Assembly (NCBI GenBank): GCA_045595185.1
Contig: JAZNZX010000007.1
Coordinates: 1 to 7,157 of the forward strand
Direction of reading: 5' to 3'
Length of the DNA: 7,157 nt
Source: Fimenecus sp045595185
Lineage (GTDB): Bacteria > Bacillota > Clostridia > Oscillospirales > Acutalibacteraceae
The notes beneath the pieces are model-generated. The model saw nothing but the letters and a program-made list of their open reading frames with translations. It was not told the origin of the DNA and searched no databases. A program made the translations under genes and the position numbers. Of the stretch, positions 5,122 through 7,157 are shown piece by piece (the stretch's first letter is position 1; each line of letters begins with the position of its first letter).

Positions 5122-7157
5122 TATCTTCACTCCATTCAAATAATTCCATTAATTCGTTCAATTCGCTTTCAGTTAGTTCATCATCTGAGAAGTCTGAGCG
5201 TGTTTTCACTACCGTATCCGTTGCTGTGCAATTTTGGATAATCTTTTCGATTTGTTCTTTCATTTCCAAACCGAGTTCGTTTGCAATATTTACCTTGTGT
5301 TGTGATTTGGGCACAGAAATATTAACCGTTATGACATTGTCAACATCAAAACAGTTAACATTTATTTTTCCCGGAAATACTGATGTGCCACCAAAGAATA
5401 CTTCTTGTGTTCCTCTTACATTTTCTGCAAGACTTGTTTTGTAGAAGTTGAAAATAATATCACTGTTCTCATGGAAGCCATCATTCATAAGAAGATAATC
5501 TATACCATTTTTAGGTATTCTTCTCATAGTGTCCTTAACGCTGATTAATTCTTCTGTTACATTTGTGTTATTGTTAATCACAACAGGATAACACGATGTG
5601 AACCAACCAACAGTGCGTTCTATAGCTATTGGCTTGTGAAGCTCTGTTCTACCGTGACTTTCTACAATAATACCAGCATCTGTTCCTGCTTTCTTACTCA
5701 CTGCAAGTCCTAACGCTGTCAAAAGAACTTCATTCGTTCTTGTACCGTATTTAGTGTTAACATCATTGATGATTTTCTCTGATGTTTCCTTATCAAATGT
5801 GAAGCTGTATTCTTCTGCTTCATTTATTTCCTCACTTGCATTAAGTGAATGAGCATTATCTAGCTTTTCTACAACATTATTCCAATATGCCTTATTTTCT
5901 TCAGGCATTGTTTCTGCATATTGATTACGTTTTACACTCCACAGCTTAAATGACGCTGTTTTTGCCGGAAGATTGATTTTTTCCTTTGTTTGCAACTGAC
6001 TAACAACTGTATTAAAGTCCTTTATAAGCACTTCCCATGAAACCAAGTCGATAAGGAAATGGTGTACGGTTATGCTTACAAAGTTTCCTTTATCTGTTTT
6101 ACAGAACACAACATTGACGAGCTTGTCTTCTTCAAGTTCGATATTTCTTAAATGTTCTATTGCTTCTTCCTTGTCGTTAATAGTGATTGTATTAAATGAA
6201 TATGCTTTTCTTTCTTCTGATGGGAAAATTTCAATTCCATCCTCAATAAATGTACCTCTTAACATATCGTGATGAGATACAAGAATACTAATTGCTTTGT
6301 TTACTATAAATTCATCACAATCTACTGAAATAACGCATGTATGAACAAAATTCTTTGTAATATTATTTTCCTCTTTAAGGAAAGCGCGCATAATAGGACT
6401 AAATGGAATAATACCGTTTACTTCATACTGGTCATATAAAGCCCTTGCGTCTGTTGATTTCATTGCCTTAGCAACATCTGCTAAAGTATCACTCTGCATA
6501 ATATCTGCCACATGAAGCTCATATCCCTTTTCTTCAAGTTCTGATACTACATAGATTGCAAGAATTGAGTCACCACCTACATTAAAGAAGTTATCAAGCA
6601 TATTGACATTTTCTGCCTTCAATACTTCATGTACTACTTCTGCTAATACTTTTTCTTCTTCTGTTTCAGGGGAAACATATTCTATTTTATCTGTTATGCT
6701 TGTAAAATCTATTTCAGGAAGATTATTTCTGCTGATTTTACCACTCGCTGTCATTGGCATTTTTTCAAGATGTGTAAACGCATGTGGTACCATATATTTT
6801 GGTAATTTTGATGAAAGGATTGAACGGAGTTCCGTTGCTTCAAATTCTTTACCTGTATAGAAGGCACAGATATGTTGTCTGCCTTCACTATCTTTTCTTA
6901 CAATTACTGCACACTGAACCACACCATCTGTTTCTCCGATAGCGTTCTCTATTTCACCTAATTCAATTCTTTGACCGTTAAGCTTTATCTGATGGTCTTT
7001 TCTGCCACAGAAGATGATTTGTCCGTCTTCTCGCCAGTATGCAAGGTCTCCTGTTTTGTACAGTTTTCCACTTCCAAATGGATTATCAATAAACTTTTCG
7101 TTTGTAAGCTCTTCGTTATTAAGATAGCCTTGTCCTACATTTACGCCTGCAATACAC
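5114..7157 (-). CDS. Nonribosomal peptide synthetase, 5'-partial (…A-PCP-E-docking tail)
   Basis: This is the C-terminal 680 residues of an NRPS subunit; the start lies beyond the right edge. The frame is open from 7156 to a TAG stop at 5116-5114. Numbering from the first complete codon, residues 1-155 are the end of an adenylation domain, 159-235 a carrier protein with GGDSI (phosphopantetheine Ser197), 246-648 an epimerization domain (HHFLIDLVSW at 365-374, ESHGR at 499-503, RTVGWFTSCYP at 514-524), and 652-680 an acidic docking tail. The cytosolic enzyme should activate an amino acid as its adenylate, tether it to the carrier, epimerize it and pass a D-configured intermediate to the next protein. 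The loaded amino acid cannot be read because the pocket residues are outside the window. A GTG at 6922 lies in frame but inside the A domain, so it is not a start. The stop overlaps the next NRPS gene by 8 bp, implying one operon. Confidence 0.95.
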   Translation of the reverse strand, partial: CIAGVNVGQGYLNNEELTNEKFIDNPFGSGKLYKTGDLAYWREDGQIIFCGRKDHQIKLNGQRIELGEIENAIGETDGVVQCAVIVRKDSEGRQHICAFYTGKEFEATELRSILSSKLPKYMVPHAFTHLEKMPMTASGKISRNNLPEIDFTSITDKIEYVSPETEEEKVLAEVVHEVLKAENVNMLDNFFNVGGDSILAIYVVSELEEKGYELHVADIMQSDTLADVAKAMKSTDARALYDQYEVNGIIPFSPIMRAFLKEENNITKNFVHTCVISVDCDEFIVNKAISILVSHHDMLRGTFIEDGIEIFPSEERKAYSFNTITINDKEEAIEHLRNIELEEDKLVNVVFCKTDKGNFVSITVHHFLIDLVSWEVLIKDFNTVVSQLQTKEKINLPAKTASFKLWSVKRNQYAETMPEENKAYWNNVVEKLDNAHSLNASEEINEAEEYSFTFDKETSEKIINDVNTKYGTRTNEVLLTALGLAVSKKAGTDAGIIVESHGRTELHKPIAIERTVGWFTSCYPVVINNNTNVTEELISVKDTMRRIPKNGIDYLLMNDGFHENSDIIFNFYKTSLAENVRGTQEVFFGGTSVFPGKINVNCFDVDNVITVNISVPKSQHKVNIANELGLEMKEQIEKIIQNCTATDTVVKTRSDFSDDELTESELNELMELFEWSEDNE
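5117..5203 (-). other. C-terminal donor docking (COM-type) segment
   Basis: The last 29 residues of the upstream gene follow the E domain. They begin TRSDF and continue as a strongly acidic, probably helical tail (motifs DDELTESELNELM and FEWSEDNE). Communication-mediating donor segments after E domains in tyrocidine- and surfactin-type synthetases share a TPSDF-like start followed by an acidic L..EEL..I helix. The position, the TRSDF and the helix pattern match. The segment probably docks to the N-terminus of the next protein. This is family-pattern recognition, not a structure. Confidence 0.72.
5122..5133 (-). promoter_or_regulatory. Ribosome binding site of the downstream NRPS gene
   Basis: Read on the minus strand, GGAG at 5133-5130 is followed by an 8-nt spacer (5129-5122) and the ATG at 5121-5119. 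The site lies inside the last codons of the upstream gene. With the ATGAATAG overlap of start and stop, it suggests that translation of the two subunits is coupled. Confidence 0.75.
5213..6421 (-). other. Epimerization (E) domain, off-consensus motifs
   Basis: Residues 246-648 of the upstream gene have the condensation-like fold signature with epimerase-type motifs: PFSPIMRAFL (E1), HHFLIDLVSWEVL (E2), NEVLLTALG (E3), ESHGRTE (E4), RTVGWFTSCYP (E5), RIPKNGIDYLL (E6) and IIFNFYKTS (E7). The VSW after the active-site block, the E4 glutamate/HGR and GWFT mark it as E rather than C. The role is alpha-carbon epimerization of the PCP-bound residue. Deviations: the usual DG of HHxxxDG is Asp-Leu, E6 lacks the GYG, and E7 has FNFYK where FNYLG is usual. 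The second histidine (366), Asp370 and the E4 glutamate (499) are kept, so activity is plausible but not certain. Confidence 0.9.
6452..6682 (-). other. Peptidyl carrier protein (PCP) preceding the E domain
   Basis: Residues 159-235 of the upstream gene form a thiolation domain with the motif DNFFNVGGDSI. Ser197 (codon 6568-6566) is the expected 4'-phosphopantetheine attachment site. In characterized NRPSs, carrier domains that feed an epimerization domain typically carry GGDS rather than the GGHS seen before condensation domains, so this motif agrees with the domain that follows. Confidence 0.93.
6692..7156 (-). other. Adenylation domain, C-terminal part (upstream module)
   Basis: Residues 1-155 of the upstream gene. 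The visible core motifs are CIAG (end of A6), YKTGD (33-37, A7), GRKDHQIKLNGQRIELGEIE (51-70, A8, with hinge Asp54), LPKYMVPH (A9) and PMTASGK with the catalytic lysine at 140 (A10). The lobe closes over the aminoacyl-adenylate and contributes the A10 lysine to catalysis. A8 normally reads KIRG; here it is KLNG. The substrate-specifying motifs A4-A5 lie beyond the window edge, so no substrate is proposed. Confidence 0.92.
6707..7156 (-). repeat. Paralogous A-domain block, copy in upstream gene
   Basis: This is the partner of 2290-2739 and part of the upstream gene's A domain. The matching identical tracts are 7080-7099, 6747-6763 and 7022-7036. The similarity may extend past the right edge, which cannot be checked here. 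Confidence 0.8.

Noticed and set aside
5213..6421. Reading the third HHxxxD domain as a condensation domain
   Set aside because: The VSW after the active-site block, ESHGR and RTVGWFTSCYP are E-type motifs, and the preceding carrier has GGDSI.
5226..6860. Plus-strand open frames at 5226-5444, 6072-6272 and 6603-6860
   Set aside because: They are antisense shadows of the E, PCP and A domains of the upstream gene, with no independent support.
6920..6922. GTG at 6922 as the start of a 602-residue protein
   Set aside because: The same frame continues upstream to the window edge with intact A6-A8 motifs, so this GTG encodes an internal valine.
1..7157. CRISPR array, tRNA/rRNA, insertion sequence, attachment site, promoter or terminator
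   Set aside because: The whole window is protein coding on the minus strand with no intergenic gap; I saw no regular repeat-spacer pattern, transposase or clear hairpin followed by a T run.

Overview
The window is a fully coding, AT-rich piece of a nonribosomal peptide synthetase (NRPS) locus read entirely on the minus strand. The AT-rich base composition, the Lys/Glu/Asn/Ile-rich proteins and the A/T-ending codons suggest a low-GC Firmicute, most likely an anaerobic member of the Clostridia. That assignment is inference from style only; no marker gene is present.

Layout in transcription order (right to left). The first gene enters at the right edge, already inside an adenylation (A) domain, and ends at 5114. 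Its visible part is A (C-terminal lobe) - peptidyl carrier protein (PCP) - epimerization (E) - acidic C-terminal docking tail. The second gene starts at 5121, overlaps the first by 8 bp and runs off the left edge without a stop after 1707 codons. Its order is acceptor docking segment/C1 - A1 - PCP - C2 - A2 (N-terminal part). There is no intergenic space, so no promoter, terminator, RNA gene or mobile element is expected or seen.

How the parts work together. The upstream module loads an amino acid that cannot be identified here because its specificity region is outside the window. It should convert the carrier-bound residue to the D form and pass the chain across the protein boundary to C1 of the second gene, a condensation domain of the type found after E domains. 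A1 has a binding-pocket signature that I read as DITQLGIIWK, closest to the glycine code. A2 shows D-V-W-H in the first four pocket positions and an EntF-like context, pointing to serine. The local product is therefore inferred as ...D-Xaa-Gly-Ser(?)..., with the final peptide unknown.

Points worth a second look: an E domain with several off-consensus core motifs, a clear COM-type docking pair at the gene boundary, and two gap-free 150-codon A-domain blocks with short identical DNA tracts that could reflect module duplication or recombination.
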